64,000 nt of DNA from Flavobacterium pisciphilum. Lineage in GTDB: Bacteria; Bacteroidota; Bacteroidia; Flavobacteriales; Flavobacteriaceae. Positions within the stretch are counted from its first letter, which is position 1. Every line of letters starts with the position of its first letter. Under the pieces are notes generated by a model, which was not told the origin of the DNA, did not search any database, and saw only the letters and a program-made list of their open reading frames with translations. A program made the translations under genes and the position numbers. The stretch spans positions 4,216,001 to 4,280,000 of the forward strand of contig NZ_JAJJMO010000001.1 in the NCBI RefSeq assembly GCF_020905345.1, given 5' to 3'. Positions 24,888 through 34,189 of the stretch are shown in pieces.

Positions 24888-26165
24888 TTAATTGGAATCT
24901 TTTTGTTTTTCATCACGAAGCAGTACTTGATAGCCTGCTTTTACAATCACTTTAATCATCTTTACTTTTTTACTCAACAGACTTTTAGCCGCTTCAATTC
25001 CAGCTCCAGCTGCTTGGGATCCCCAAGAGTCGTCTAATGAGGCAACGCCCAGAGTTTGCATAGAACGGTCAGCAGATGCTTTGGAAACATCACGATTAAT
25101 AGCTCCCGGAATATAAATACCAATAAGTCCATCCATATCGTACACCGACAAATCCACTGGGAATAAGGAGTTGTTGTATCTAATACTATTTATCTTGATG
25201 GTTAGTCGTTCTCCTTTTAAGGAAGCTACGCCAAACAAGAAATTATCCTTTGGTATTTTAATACCGCTTATAAAAATGTCATTCATGAGTCGAAACTTAA
25301 CTGTAGCTCCATTTACAATAGTTTGTGTTTCATGGATGACAGCTTCCACCGCATTTTGCGAGTAGTCATTAACTGCGGGTTCATCTATGGAGTAAAACCT
25401 ATTGTGTCTGGACTGGTTAGTATTATCCGATTTGTTTTGTAAAGAGGAAACAGGGTCTTCTTGCTCTCTGATGGAAATAGAGAATACTTGCCCTCGCTGA
25501 GCCTCGGAAGCTTTTCTTAATTTTTCCTGTAATCTGTCGGGATGTTGGATATCTAATATATTTTCCAACATTCCACCGAGTTGTTGCAATTCTGGATCTG
25601 GAGTATCCTGCCCAGTATTCATGGACTGCATCATTTGTTCGAGTCTGTCTACATCATTAGAATGCATGGAAGACTCATTTGATTTTGTATACCTATTAAC
25701 ATCCCTGTTTTGTGTAGGAACAGCTACAGGCGCATTGATTGCTTTTTGTAATGCTTCTAGTTTTTGATGCATTTTTATTTCGTTTGGATCCTGATAAGCT
25801 GATGTATTTAATCCAGTTTGTCCTTTTTTAGAATTCACATTACTACTATCTTCAGTCGAGTCAATCTGGAAAGACTGACTTAAATAGTTAGGATCTTTCT
25901 TGATGAGTTCATTTAACTTTGCCGAATCAAGGGCTGCCATATCGTAGTAATTCATCTTATCTAAGGGAAGTCCTTCTTTGAGATTTGCATTGGGCAGTTT
26001 ACTATTAAACCCTTTTTCTTGTGGTGTTGCTAAGTTGGCCGCTTCCATTTTTCCACCGCCTAATGCCCAAAATATCGCCGTTATAAATGGGAGGACTAAT
26101 AGAGGTAATACCAAGAGCATCTTACGATGCTTTAACTCCTTTAATGATTTTGTTTTTTGTTCCAT
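24888..26165 (-). CDS. traM: Conjugative transposon protein TraM
   Basis: A 425-residue protein with an N-terminal membrane helix (about 14-33, MLLVLPLLVLPFITAIFWAL), a long Gln/Asn/Lys-rich linker (about 50-240), and a C-terminal domain (about 255-425) with VNDYSQNAVEAVIHETQTIVN, NDIFISGIKIPKDNFLFGVA and VYDMDGLIGIYIPGAINRD. This is the VirB10-like TraM layout: inner-membrane anchor, periplasmic linker, and a beta domain in the outer-membrane complex. It is 4 bases after the TraL-position gene. Confidence 0.9.
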   Translation of the reverse strand: MEQKTKSLKELKHRKMLLVLPLLVLPFITAIFWALGGGKMEAANLATPQEKGFNSKLPNANLKEGLPLDKMNYYDMAALDSAKLNELIKKDPNYLSQSFQIDSTEDSSNVNSKKGQTGLNTSAYQDPNEIKMHQKLEALQKAINAPVAVPTQNRDVNRYTKSNESSMHSNDVDRLEQMMQSMNTGQDTPDPELQQLGGMLENILDIQHPDRLQEKLRKASEAQRGQVFSISIREQEDPVSSLQNKSDNTNQSRHNRFYSIDEPAVNDYSQNAVEAVIHETQTIVNGATVKFRLMNDIFISGIKIPKDNFLFGVASLKGERLTIKINSIRYNNSLFPVDLSVYDMDGLIGIYIPGAINRDVSKASADRSMQTLGVASLDDSWGSQAAGAGIEAAKSLLSKKVKMIKVIVKAGYQVLLRDEKQKDSN

Positions 26166-26169
26166 GATA

Positions 26170-26652
26170 TCAATTTTTAAAATGTGAGTAATAATAATTT
26201 TCTAGTATTGATAGGCTGTCCATAAGTCCCTGGCGGTATTGTACAATACTATCATGCGTTTTTTTTCCTGTCGGACTGCGCCCCAGACTATCCATATACC
26301 TTCGAAAATGAATAATTTTTTCAAATTCCTTTTTACTAATAATTGTTTTGAGCTCGATGTCTTTTTCTTTTAAGGAAACCGAATTAGTTGGTTTAGTAAT
26401 TGGAATTACAGTTATATTTTTAGTTGTATTTCCGGAAAAGCTACTCGCAATCAAATAAATACTACAACCTCCTGTTAATACTATAAAACTGAACAGTATC
26501 ACAATCCAGTTGAGTCGTGAGAAATGAGCTGTTTTACGCTCCAGCCATTGTGCACATTTATGTTGCAATCGAAGATTTGCCTGCTCAAATTTTTGCCAAA
26601 GACTGTTTTTAATACTTTCATTAGCATCGTTTTTCCTAAAATAAAATCTCAT
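26170..26652 (-). CDS. TraL-position membrane protein
   Basis: A 160-residue protein with one membrane helix (about 47-69, FSRLNWIVILFSFIVLTGGCSIYL) and a periplasmic Lys/Glu-rich tail. Bacteroides transfer operons carry a small traL between traK and traM; this gene holds that place and general form, but I do not see sequence motifs that prove it. The N-terminal 45 residues are amphipathic and basic. It is tightly spaced (13 bases after traK, 4 bases before traM), so it is co-expressed with the mating-channel genes. Confidence 0.7.
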   Translation of the reverse strand: MRFYFRKNDANESIKNSLWQKFEQANLRLQHKCAQWLERKTAHFSRLNWIVILFSFIVLTGGCSIYLIASSFSGNTTKNITVIPITKPTNSVSLKEKDIELKTIISKKEFEKIIHFRRYMDSLGRSPTGKKTHDSIVQYRQGLMDSLSILENYYYSHFKN

Positions 26653-26665
26653 AATCAGTAGTTTA

Positions 26666-27286
26666 TTATTTTCTGTTTTCAGTGCCTAAATCCCGATTCT
26701 CAATGGTATTCCATCGCTCGATTAAAAAACCATGGGGATTGTTGTCACTTCGCGATACATTGCGAAGATTGCCTTCCGTTATAAGGTTCCGATGGGCAAT
26801 GCTGGTGGTACGGATGATATTTTGAGTAGCATAACATCGGAACCCATACGGATAGGTATTGATGTCAATGGTTATACTGTCAATTTTTATCGTCTGGCTG
26901 ACATTCCCTGATATGATACCGGAGTAATAGCCGTTTTCTTTTAAATCATCGTAGATCCTTTTGGCACTGTCATCAGCTAGATAAAGTGCCTTGGTAACAT
27001 TACTTTTGATTACTTTATCATCGGGATCAAGAGTAAAGAAGAATTGGTGAAACGTCTTTACATGGTCTCGTGCCTCAATAGGTATGTTGTCTTTTCGGTC
27101 CGAAGTATAGGCTTCTAATGCTTTTCCATTAGCCAGTATGTAAACCTTGTTCTGCATTTGAGATACTAGGGAAAAACTTTTGTAAAGGGAGAAACAACTA
27201 ATTAAAATGCAACCAACAATTACCAGTATTGTAAAGCCACGAACATGGCGAAAGGCAGTGTCAATATTTTTCATTTTACTAAACAT
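26666..27286 (-). CDS. traK: Conjugative transposon protein TraK
   Basis: A 206-residue protein with an N-terminal membrane helix (about 18-38, FTILVIVGCILISCFSLYKS) and a periplasmic domain with FHQFFFTLDPDDKVIKSNVTKALYLAD and YYSGIISGNVSQTIKIDSI. These match the TraK (VirB8-like) assembly factor of Bacteroides elements. It sits between traJ and the TraL-position gene in canonical order. Confidence 0.9.
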   Translation of the reverse strand: MFSKMKNIDTAFRHVRGFTILVIVGCILISCFSLYKSFSLVSQMQNKVYILANGKALEAYTSDRKDNIPIEARDHVKTFHQFFFTLDPDDKVIKSNVTKALYLADDSAKRIYDDLKENGYYSGIISGNVSQTIKIDSITIDINTYPYGFRCYATQNIIRTTSIAHRNLITEGNLRNVSRSDNNPHGFLIERWNTIENRDLGTENRK

Positions 27287-27304
27287 GCTATTTTTATTTA
27301 GAGG

Positions 27305-28501
27305 TTAGGAATTGCCTTTTAATTTATTACCCATATAGTTATCCTTATCTTTAAAGTAAGGAGATGAGCCAGCAGAACCAGACATGCTTTGGTACATTCT
27401 CCCAGCTGCATTACCCATCGCATCTGCTGCCATACCAGCTCCTTGGGAGGTAGTGTTGATAACGGAAGTTGTGGAATTGCTGAAGATACTAGTGACTTTT
27501 TGCCCTAAAGCACCACCACCGCCAGCATGAACAATATAGTTGGCAACAGAAGGGACAGTGAAATACCCTACGATTCCAATTATCATAAATACCAGATACG
27601 CAACATCGGTTCTGCTAAAGAAAGTATCACCGTGTTCACCTACTTGCGAGATGTCTAGTTTTAGCATATTCTCTTGAATCTTTCCGATGATACTTCCAAA
27701 TATATTGGCTACTGGGAGCCATAAGTAAATATTGATGTAACGGGCCAGCCAGACGGTGAGCGTATGTTGAAAACCATCAAAAACGGATATGCCAAAAACG
27801 AGTGGCCCCAAGATAGACAGTACTACCAATTGAAAAGTTCGAAGTGTATCGATGCAAAGTGAAGCCGCTTCAAATAAAACTCGTAGTACTTCGCTCATCC
27901 ATTCTTTTACTGAATTTCTAAAATTATATGAGGCTTTACTCATTGCAAATTGGATATCATTACCAATACTGGCAAATTTCCCCTCTCCCTCTGGATTGGC
28001 ATCATCATGAGTATATTTATACCATTTGTCGCGATCACCACTTCCATCGGAGCCAACATACATCTGCCAGGGATTAGTGCTCTTAAGGGCTTCTTCTTTT
28101 TCTTTAAGTAGTCGTTCAATAGCTTTGTTCGATCCTTCCACCATTGCAGCGGTTGCGGTAACAGTAGGTTTCATCACGCCATTAATCATGTATAGTACTG
28201 AAGGAAAAATCATGATGCAAAATCCAATAACAAATGGGCGAAAGAGAGGGTAGAAGTCTATAGGTTCTGCGCTGGCAATATGTCTCCAAACTCGAGAGGC
28301 GATATACCAAATAGCTGCAAAACCGGCAAGACCTTGTCCAACTCCCAGTAGATTATTACATAAAGGCATCATCTCATCGTATAACTGTTCCAATACACTA
28401 TGCAGACTGTTCATCTCGTCTGCAACTCCTTGCGCTTGGCTTATAAAGGGTAATAAAATCCCCAGAAGAACAAATAATGTCTTCTTGTTTATCTTTATCA
28501 T
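27305..28501 (-). CDS. traJ: Conjugative transposon protein TraJ
   Basis: A 398-residue polytopic membrane protein with signal-like start (residues 1-23) and at least six hydrophobic spans (for example GFAAIWYIASRVWRHIASAEP and YINIYLWLPVANIFGSIIGK). TraJ is VirB6-like and forms part of the inner-membrane channel. The Gly/Ala/Ser/Met-rich C-terminus (GMAADAMGNAAGRMYQSMSG) is typical for the family. It is 16 bases after the third TraI-like gene. Confidence 0.9.
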   Translation of the reverse strand: MIKINKKTLFVLLGILLPFISQAQGVADEMNSLHSVLEQLYDEMMPLCNNLLGVGQGLAGFAAIWYIASRVWRHIASAEPIDFYPLFRPFVIGFCIMIFPSVLYMINGVMKPTVTATAAMVEGSNKAIERLLKEKEEALKSTNPWQMYVGSDGSGDRDKWYKYTHDDANPEGEGKFASIGNDIQFAMSKASYNFRNSVKEWMSEVLRVLFEAASLCIDTLRTFQLVVLSILGPLVFGISVFDGFQHTLTVWLARYINIYLWLPVANIFGSIIGKIQENMLKLDISQVGEHGDTFFSRTDVAYLVFMIIGIVGYFTVPSVANYIVHAGGGGALGQKVTSIFSNSTTSVINTTSQGAGMAADAMGNAAGRMYQSMSGSAGSSPYFKDKDNYMGNKLKGNS

Positions 28502-28517
28502 AAGAGTGAATATTTAG

Positions 28518-29147
28518 TTATTTAATGAACATGTTGCGAATCGCATTTACATCATTGCGCTCCTTGGCTCGTTGCAAAGCCAGTACTGAAGTATTGTTGT
28601 TGAAGTTTCTTAGGAACATAAGCTTGTCTTGCATATCTGCATATATCTTGTCAATGGAAGCTAACCTCTCATCATCAGACATCCGCATTTTATTTGCGGT
28701 AACTACCGAAGTAAGTTCATCAAGATTTCTAAGGCTCTGTTTAAACAGATTATCATATACTCTTTCGAGATAAGCGATTTCATCAGCATTGAAATTTTTA
28801 CTATCCCGAAAACGACCAAAGGCAGATTTGTATTCTTTAACCAATTGCACCTGATAAGTGACAATATCTCCGATTCGCCTGTAATTTCTGACCGTGGGAC
28901 TAACTTGCATGAGCGCATCAAGGAACGTTTCATGTAGACTGAAATTTCCTTTGGATAAATCTTTCACCGTATTATACCCACCGCTAAGCATTTCATAGCC
29001 TTTTTTCATATCCTTTAGAATCTGTTTGAACTGGCTCAGTTTCTCAATGTTCAGAATCAATTGCTGGATTTCTTGTTTTTGGGCCGTTAGCTTGGAAGGG
29101 AGTAGTAAAACAATAAATGCAATCCCTATAATCAGTATTTTTTTCAT
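28518..29147 (-). CDS. TraI-like exported protein (paralogue 3)
   Basis: A 209-residue protein with a signal peptide (residues 1-22, ending KLTAQ) and a helical body: KKGYEMLSGGYNTVKDLSKG, NFSLHETFLDALMQVSPTVR, YLERVYDNLFKQSLRNLDEL and MRMSDDERLASIDKIY. It shares the GDEVxYxxRVxxxLxxxxxxNxDEL...MSDDERLxxID pattern with the genes at 29154 and 29786. Databases often label such proteins TerB-like because of a weak match, but context says transfer module. Probably a VirB5-like periplasmic pilus or channel component; this is an inference. Confidence 0.75.
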   Translation of the reverse strand: MKKILIIGIAFIVLLLPSKLTAQKQEIQQLILNIEKLSQFKQILKDMKKGYEMLSGGYNTVKDLSKGNFSLHETFLDALMQVSPTVRNYRRIGDIVTYQVQLVKEYKSAFGRFRDSKNFNADEIAYLERVYDNLFKQSLRNLDELTSVVTANKMRMSDDERLASIDKIYADMQDKLMFLRNFNNNTSVLALQRAKERNDVNAIRNMFIK

Positions 29148-29153
29148 GATATA

Positions 29154-29771
29154 TCAGTTTATGCCGCGCAAGGCACGGCTGATTTTTGCTTCTTTCAACT
29201 CCTTGGTTTTTGATAAAGCCATCAGTTTAGTTTGATTACCAAAACCCTCAGAGAAAGTGTAGTTATCGAGCATGTTTTGGTAGATAGTATCAATGCGTTT
29301 CATTCGCTCGTCGTCTTTCAACTCTAACTGTCCGTCCGAAATAAGTATCAATAGTTCATCCATATTGGTATCACAATTTTCAATCAACCTTTCAAATACC
29401 CTTTGGATATAATCAACTTCATCGCCGTGGAATAAATCATCCTGTTGGATTTGCCTGTACAAGCTCTTGTAGCTTTTTATGATTTTTAACTGAAGAGCTA
29501 TAATTTCAGTTACCCTTGCATACTTTTTAATTTTTGGATTGACCTGCTTGAGCGATGTGAGATAATCACCATGAAGATTAAATTCTCCACGCTTAAAATC
29601 TGATATTGCACCCAGTCCTTTTTTGGCTACCGAATAGCCTTTTTGAGCATATCCGATATACGTTTGAAGTGCCGCTATTTGCTGTAAAAGCATCCTTTGT
29701 TGTTTGGCCTGTGCATGAATATTTCCCTTAAAGAATCCTAATAAGAGAAACATAAAAAATATCTTTTTCAT
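29154..29771 (-). CDS. TraI-like exported protein (paralogue 2)
   Basis: A 205-residue protein with a signal peptide (residues 1-20, ending NIHAQA). It is helical throughout, with AQKGYSVAKKGLGAISDFKRGEF, NPKIKKYARVTEIIALQL, VDYIQRVFERLIENCDTNMD and LKDDERMKRIDTIYQNML. It has the same length and layout as the gene at 28518, so the two are likely duplicates within the operon. Start and stop spacing (6 bases to the next gene) shows co-translation. Confidence 0.75.
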   Translation of the reverse strand: MKKIFFMFLLLGFFKGNIHAQAKQQRMLLQQIAALQTYIGYAQKGYSVAKKGLGAISDFKRGEFNLHGDYLTSLKQVNPKIKKYARVTEIIALQLKIIKSYKSLYRQIQQDDLFHGDEVDYIQRVFERLIENCDTNMDELLILISDGQLELKDDERMKRIDTIYQNMLDNYTFSEGFGNQTKLMALSKTKELKEAKISRALRGIN

Positions 29772-29785
29772 GATTTTTTGATTTA

Positions 29786-30475
29786 TTACGGAATTCCGTA
29801 AAATTTCTTAACCGAATTGACATCATGCTGTGTTTTGACCCTTTGAAGACTCAGCATTATATTCTGTCTGTTGAAGAGTGTCAGGTCATTATAATTAGTC
29901 TCGATTTGATCCGCAGCAGCATTTATAATTTCCAATCTCTTGGCATCACTCATCTGTGTGGTAAATGAATCCAATACCAAGAAAATCTGGTCGATATTTT
30001 TTAGACTTTCATTTAATATCCCAGAATAAACCCTTTGCATATAATCCAATTCGCTTGCATTAAAATGAGCATCTTTTTGAAACAAGTTCCATGCTCTTTC
30101 ATATTCGTCGACTAATCGAATTTGTTTTTGACTAATATCTTTGATACGCTGGTAATAGGTAATAATGGATTTGACTTTTGCGAGCTCTTCATAATACTCT
30201 TTGTAGAGGTCTTTTTGTTTCTGGGTCCAATCGGAAATCTCATCCAGTTTTAGTTTGGATAAAATATTTTCTATTTTCTTCTGCGCATTCTGAAGCCAGA
30301 TGGTTTTGTTTTGCAGTTTTTGTATCCTAAGGTCAATAGCCTTAATTACCTTTTTCGCAACTGCTTTTACCATTTCTAAAATTGGTATTGCCGCGACTCT
30401 TTCTGCTGGTCGGGTAGGAGTGCTTATCAGTAAAAAGCACAAGAGGCAGATTGTAATTTTCTTTTTTGCTTTCAT
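29786..30475 (-). CDS. traI: Conjugative transposon protein TraI (DUF4141-like)
   Basis: A 229-residue protein with an N-terminal hydrophobic segment (about 7-20, ITICLLCFLLISTP) and a Lys-rich helical body. The C-terminal half (SELDYMQRVYSGILNESLKN, QMSDAKRLEIINAAADQIET, QRVKTQHDVNSVKKFYGI) is the same fold pattern as the two following genes. Extra helices (about 40-100) precede it. Its place just after traG is that of TraI in Bacteroides transfer operons. Confidence 0.82.
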   Translation of the reverse strand: MKAKKKITICLLCFLLISTPTRPAERVAAIPILEMVKAVAKKVIKAIDLRIQKLQNKTIWLQNAQKKIENILSKLKLDEISDWTQKQKDLYKEYYEELAKVKSIITYYQRIKDISQKQIRLVDEYERAWNLFQKDAHFNASELDYMQRVYSGILNESLKNIDQIFLVLDSFTTQMSDAKRLEIINAAADQIETNYNDLTLFNRQNIMLSLQRVKTQHDVNSVKKFYGIP

Positions 30476-30487
30476 AATTAGTATTGT

Positions 30488-32962
30488 TTAGTTTCCATTT
30501 CTCAAATCAATAGCAAGTGCAGCAATACCTTTTCGGATGTCACCATCAAACTTTTTGGCATACGCTTGTACTTTTACTTTTTCGGTTTCTTCGGTGGTAT
30601 AGGCGAGATATTCTTCCAGCGATACTTCAGTGCGGTAGACTTTCGATTGCATGCCCCCAAGTGAGATAAACACTTCTTTGTATTTTTTATAAGGGGCATT
30701 GGCTTTGTTTACTGAGAGTACCAGTGCTTTCTCTTTTTCGGTAAGTCCAAGTAATTCTTGTATTTGCTCGAACTTATTTTGGTACTTGCTCTGATCCAGT
30801 AATATCTTGCAATCACTATTATTAATAATCGCTTGCTTGACTACCGGAGAAGAGATAATATCCTCTACTTCCTGAGTGACTATAATGGCTTCACCAAAGA
30901 ATTTACGAACGGTCTTAAACAAATACTTAATGTATTCCGCCATACCTTCTTTGGCTATAGCCTTCCATGCTTCTTCAATAAGTATCATTTTTCGAATGCC
31001 TTTTAGTTTACGCATCTTGCTTATGAATACTTCCATGATGATGATAGTCACTACTGGAAAGAGTATTGGATGGTCTTTGATATTATCGAGTTCAAAAACA
31101 ATAAAACGTTCTTTCAATAGATCCAGATTCTCGGTAGCATTGAGCAGGTAATCAAATTCACCTCCTTTGTAATACGGACGTAAGACATACAGGAAATTGT
31201 TCACATCAAAATCCTTTTCTTTTACTTTATCACCCTCCAATATGGTTACAAAATCATCTTTTAGAAATTCGTAAAAGCTGTCAAAACAGGGAAATAAAAC
31301 GGAATTACCATCTAACTTTTCGTAGTACAATTGAAGTGCATTGGATAATGCTACATACTCACTTCGATTGAAAGTTTCATTGTCTTTTTTCCAAAGAGCT
31401 AGTAATAATGTTTTAATGCTTTCTTTTTTTTCAGTATCCAGTATATCACCATCACTGATATAAAATGGGTTGAATCGAATTGGATTCTTTTCATCATAAG
31501 TAAAATAATATCCACCCACCATATCACATAATCCTTTGTAACTGTGCCCCACATCAACCAATACAACATGAGTTCCTTGTTCGTAGTAACTTCTCACCAT
31601 ATGGTTGGTGAAAAAGGATTTACCACTTCCTGATGGCCCCAGTATAAATTTGTTCCGATTGGTACAAATCCCCATTTTTACAGGTTCATCACTAATATCT
31701 ACATGAACAGGCTTTCCTGTCAAACGATCTCCCAAACGAATTCCAATTGGACTAAGAGAAGAGCGATAACCAGTTTCTAAATTCAAAAAGCAGACAGCTT
31801 GTTCTATGAAGGTATCGAAGGTGTCGTTCATTGGGAAATCTGCGGAATTCCCAGGAATACCTGCCCAAAAAATCTGAGCTGCTCCCACAGTTTCTTGTTT
31901 AGCAGCTGCATCCATCTGAGCCAGTGCTGAAAAAACTTTATTCTTCAGGTCTTTGAGTTCTTCTTTGTTATCTGTCCAAATCAATACATTAAAATGGGCT
32001 TTTGCAGGAAGGCGTTGCTGACCGATAGCTTCATTAAGAAAATCATTAGTGGCATCACGCGCAATAAGGTTCTCTCTGCTGTAGGCTGATAAGGATTGTA
32101 AACGCAGTCTTTTACTCTCTAGTTTCTGCAGGGTTTTCTGGAAATCCTCTATAAAAATGTACTGGTTGTAAATGTGGTTGCAGGATAATAATTGACCAAG
32201 TGTGGAAGCAAATCCGATGCTGAACTTGGTCTTATCGGTAGAATAGCGGTCGTAGTTAATTCTAGAACCACATAGAGCAGGCAGGTCGGCAGCATCACCT
32301 AAAGAATAAATTTGGCAATGCTTGTCTCCAACCTGCAAACCATCATCGAAAGCAATATCCTTAAATACAAATGAATTTTCCTTTTCAGAAAGGAAACAAT
32401 ACTTTTCTATAATCCCAATCTTTCTACTGTGGCTTCGAAGGTCATCATTTCCCAGACGAGTTAGTTTCACAAAACCACTGTCTTCCAATATGCGTCTGAA
32501 TTGTCCAGTGCTATCAATAAAATCCTGACGTAATTGCGTTTTTAATGTTTCTTCCGGAACAATGGAAGTTCTCAGTAAATTCGAGAATAAGGAACTGGAG
32601 GTTTTCCTACCTGCTGGTTTTTTGGTCAGGAAAATATAACACGAATGATCCAGAAATGGACGTTCATTAAAAAAACGCTCACTGCTTCGGGTTAAAAAAC
32701 TTGAGTCTTCACTTGTGAAATCGGGCTCAAACTTACTGTCTATAAACCAGTCTTGTTTGTGGAACACACTAAACTTAGGAAGCAACTTTATGGCTTTAAG
32801 CCATGCTTGATGGAACGCTTCGTATTCCTGATCAGACAAAGTAAATATCTCAGGCAGTTCTGCCTTGAATACCACCGTTACATCTCCTTGTTTGGACAGG
32901 ATACAATCGTGCTCTACATCCATAATCGGTAAAATATCATCTATCATCTTTTCCATCTTCAT
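30488..32962 (-). CDS. traG: Conjugation ATPase TraG (VirB4-like)
   Basis: An 824-residue ATPase. Walker A is GPSGSGKS (about residue 440) and Walker B is MILIEEAWKAI (about 660), with downstream FFGEAIIVTQEVEDIISSPV typical of VirB4/TraG ATPases. It has the N-terminal TraG_N-type half (MIDDILPIMDVEHDCILSKQG). It powers assembly of the mating channel at the inner membrane. It is between the unknown 285-residue protein and the TraI genes. Confidence 0.95.
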   Translation of the reverse strand: MKMEKMIDDILPIMDVEHDCILSKQGDVTVVFKAELPEIFTLSDQEYEAFHQAWLKAIKLLPKFSVFHKQDWFIDSKFEPDFTSEDSSFLTRSSERFFNERPFLDHSCYIFLTKKPAGRKTSSSLFSNLLRTSIVPEETLKTQLRQDFIDSTGQFRRILEDSGFVKLTRLGNDDLRSHSRKIGIIEKYCFLSEKENSFVFKDIAFDDGLQVGDKHCQIYSLGDAADLPALCGSRINYDRYSTDKTKFSIGFASTLGQLLSCNHIYNQYIFIEDFQKTLQKLESKRLRLQSLSAYSRENLIARDATNDFLNEAIGQQRLPAKAHFNVLIWTDNKEELKDLKNKVFSALAQMDAAAKQETVGAAQIFWAGIPGNSADFPMNDTFDTFIEQAVCFLNLETGYRSSLSPIGIRLGDRLTGKPVHVDISDEPVKMGICTNRNKFILGPSGSGKSFFTNHMVRSYYEQGTHVVLVDVGHSYKGLCDMVGGYYFTYDEKNPIRFNPFYISDGDILDTEKKESIKTLLLALWKKDNETFNRSEYVALSNALQLYYEKLDGNSVLFPCFDSFYEFLKDDFVTILEGDKVKEKDFDVNNFLYVLRPYYKGGEFDYLLNATENLDLLKERFIVFELDNIKDHPILFPVVTIIIMEVFISKMRKLKGIRKMILIEEAWKAIAKEGMAEYIKYLFKTVRKFFGEAIIVTQEVEDIISSPVVKQAIINNSDCKILLDQSKYQNKFEQIQELLGLTEKEKALVLSVNKANAPYKKYKEVFISLGGMQSKVYRTEVSLEEYLAYTTEETEKVKVQAYAKKFDGDIRKGIAALAIDLRNGN

Positions 32963-32993
32963 CTATCATTTACCTGTTAATTCAAACCATCAT

Positions 32994-33851
32994 CTAGAGT
33001 CTTTTTCCTCTTTTTGGGGGAGTCATGTCATTATCAAAAGTTTGTTTGTTGGAATGTTTTTTTACATCTAGCGGGCTTGTATAAGTAGACGCTTTCAAAT
33101 TTTTCTCGATTGGATAGTCCCTGATATAGGCTGAGTCTTCATGGCCATTGCGTCTTGCAAGTCCAACAGGATCCAGATATAAAAGATTAGGCAATTCTAC
33201 TCGGATAACATCCTTTGAGGATTCATTGCCTACTAGCTTTTGAAGTTTGGTGTCATATAGAAAATGATAAGCAAAGTCTCCATCAAAAGAACCAATCTCA
33301 AAGTCTTTGAATTCCAATTTCACAAAAGCATCCTCCGCTAATCTCAGTTCTTTTAAGTTGAGATCTATGATAAAATCCTGTCCTGCGATATCAATATGAG
33401 GAAGGATTCCAGCTACCCGTTCCATGAAACCTTCATAATTGGGATTTAGAAACTCTAAGTCTGTTTTGTTTTTTAGACTTTCTATAGTAACTCCATACTT
33501 CTTTGCCATGCCTTCGGAATCTAAAATGAGCAAAGGCGGTATGTTGATATTGATAGTATCTTCAACTGAATCGAGTTGGCATGGAAAATTTTTATACTCA
33601 GAATGGTAACACATAGAGTAGTGGGTTCCGTGATCTTTCATATCACTGAAAGGAATCGTATTGGTAAGATTTGTTGTTTCGATTAATGCCTGACTATTGA
33701 TGTCTACATAAAAGCTTGTTCCTTCAATCTCATGAGTGGGTAATCTTTCCAGAGGAATAGTATTACTTGGATTCGCTGTTTCCACTATAGCCTGAGCGTT
33801 ACTATCAATGTGAAACTTGCAACCGGTAGTTATTGAAATTTCATTTTTCAT
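32994..33851 (-). CDS. Unknown protein with internal repeats, in the transfer operon
   Basis: A 285-residue protein with no signal peptide. Residues 10-32 and 46-68 or so are a near repeat: FHIDSNAQAIVETANPSNTI against FYVDINSQALIETTNLTNTI. A second pair is IPPLLILDSEGMAKKYG against LPNLLYLDPVGLARRNG, farther apart. The tail is basic (KGKRL at the end). It overlaps traF by 11 bases (33841-33851), so it is coupled to it. No known family recognised. It could be a cytoplasmic regulator or chaperone of the transfer system; this is speculation. Confidence 0.7.
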   Translation of the reverse strand: MKNEISITTGCKFHIDSNAQAIVETANPSNTIPLERLPTHEIEGTSFYVDINSQALIETTNLTNTIPFSDMKDHGTHYSMCYHSEYKNFPCQLDSVEDTININIPPLLILDSEGMAKKYGVTIESLKNKTDLEFLNPNYEGFMERVAGILPHIDIAGQDFIIDLNLKELRLAEDAFVKLEFKDFEIGSFDGDFAYHFLYDTKLQKLVGNESSKDVIRVELPNLLYLDPVGLARRNGHEDSAYIRDYPIEKNLKASTYTSPLDVKKHSNKQTFDNDMTPPKRGKRL

Positions 33852-34179
33852 TTGGTGTGTTTTTAGAAAAGTTCATGAATATTTTTCTACTCTGGGATTT
33901 CACTGCTTTAGGAATTTGTCGTTTTGCTAGCGCTTTCATCATACCAAATTCTCCGTATTGATGGCTCATTTTGTATATTTTTAAAACCCATAATGTTCCC
34001 GAAACACCAATTATTCCAATGCAGATAAATGAAGGTAAACCTGCTATATACATAATCGCAAACAGTATCATTAAAGCAATTACTCCCCCACCCAAATACC
34101 AGATATATTGTGCCTTCAGTCCCTTAAACTCGATGCTTTGGTTGATTCCTTTGTTGATTTGATAGACACTATTTGACAT
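33841..34179 (-). CDS. traF: Conjugative transposon protein TraF (DUF4133)
   Basis: A 112-residue protein with two adjacent membrane helices (about 27-47 and 51-68, WYLGGGVIALMILFAIMYIA and FICIGIIGVSGTLWVLKIY), a polar N-terminus (YQINKGINQSIEFKGLKAQY) and basic tail. This is the standard DUF4133/TraF form (VirB3-like) of Bacteroides elements. It lies 10 bases after the methylase-helicase gene and just upstream of the 285-residue gene. Confidence 0.9.
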   Translation of the reverse strand: MSNSVYQINKGINQSIEFKGLKAQYIWYLGGGVIALMILFAIMYIAGLPSFICIGIIGVSGTLWVLKIYKMSHQYGEFGMMKALAKRQIPKAVKSQSRKIFMNFSKNTPNEK

Positions 34180-34189
34180 GGTGTTTGTT

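Noticed and set aside
28518-29771. Tellurite-resistance (TerB-like) identity for the two TraI-like genes
   Set aside because: They have signal peptides, share the fold pattern of TraI and lie within a transfer operon; no tellurite gene is near.
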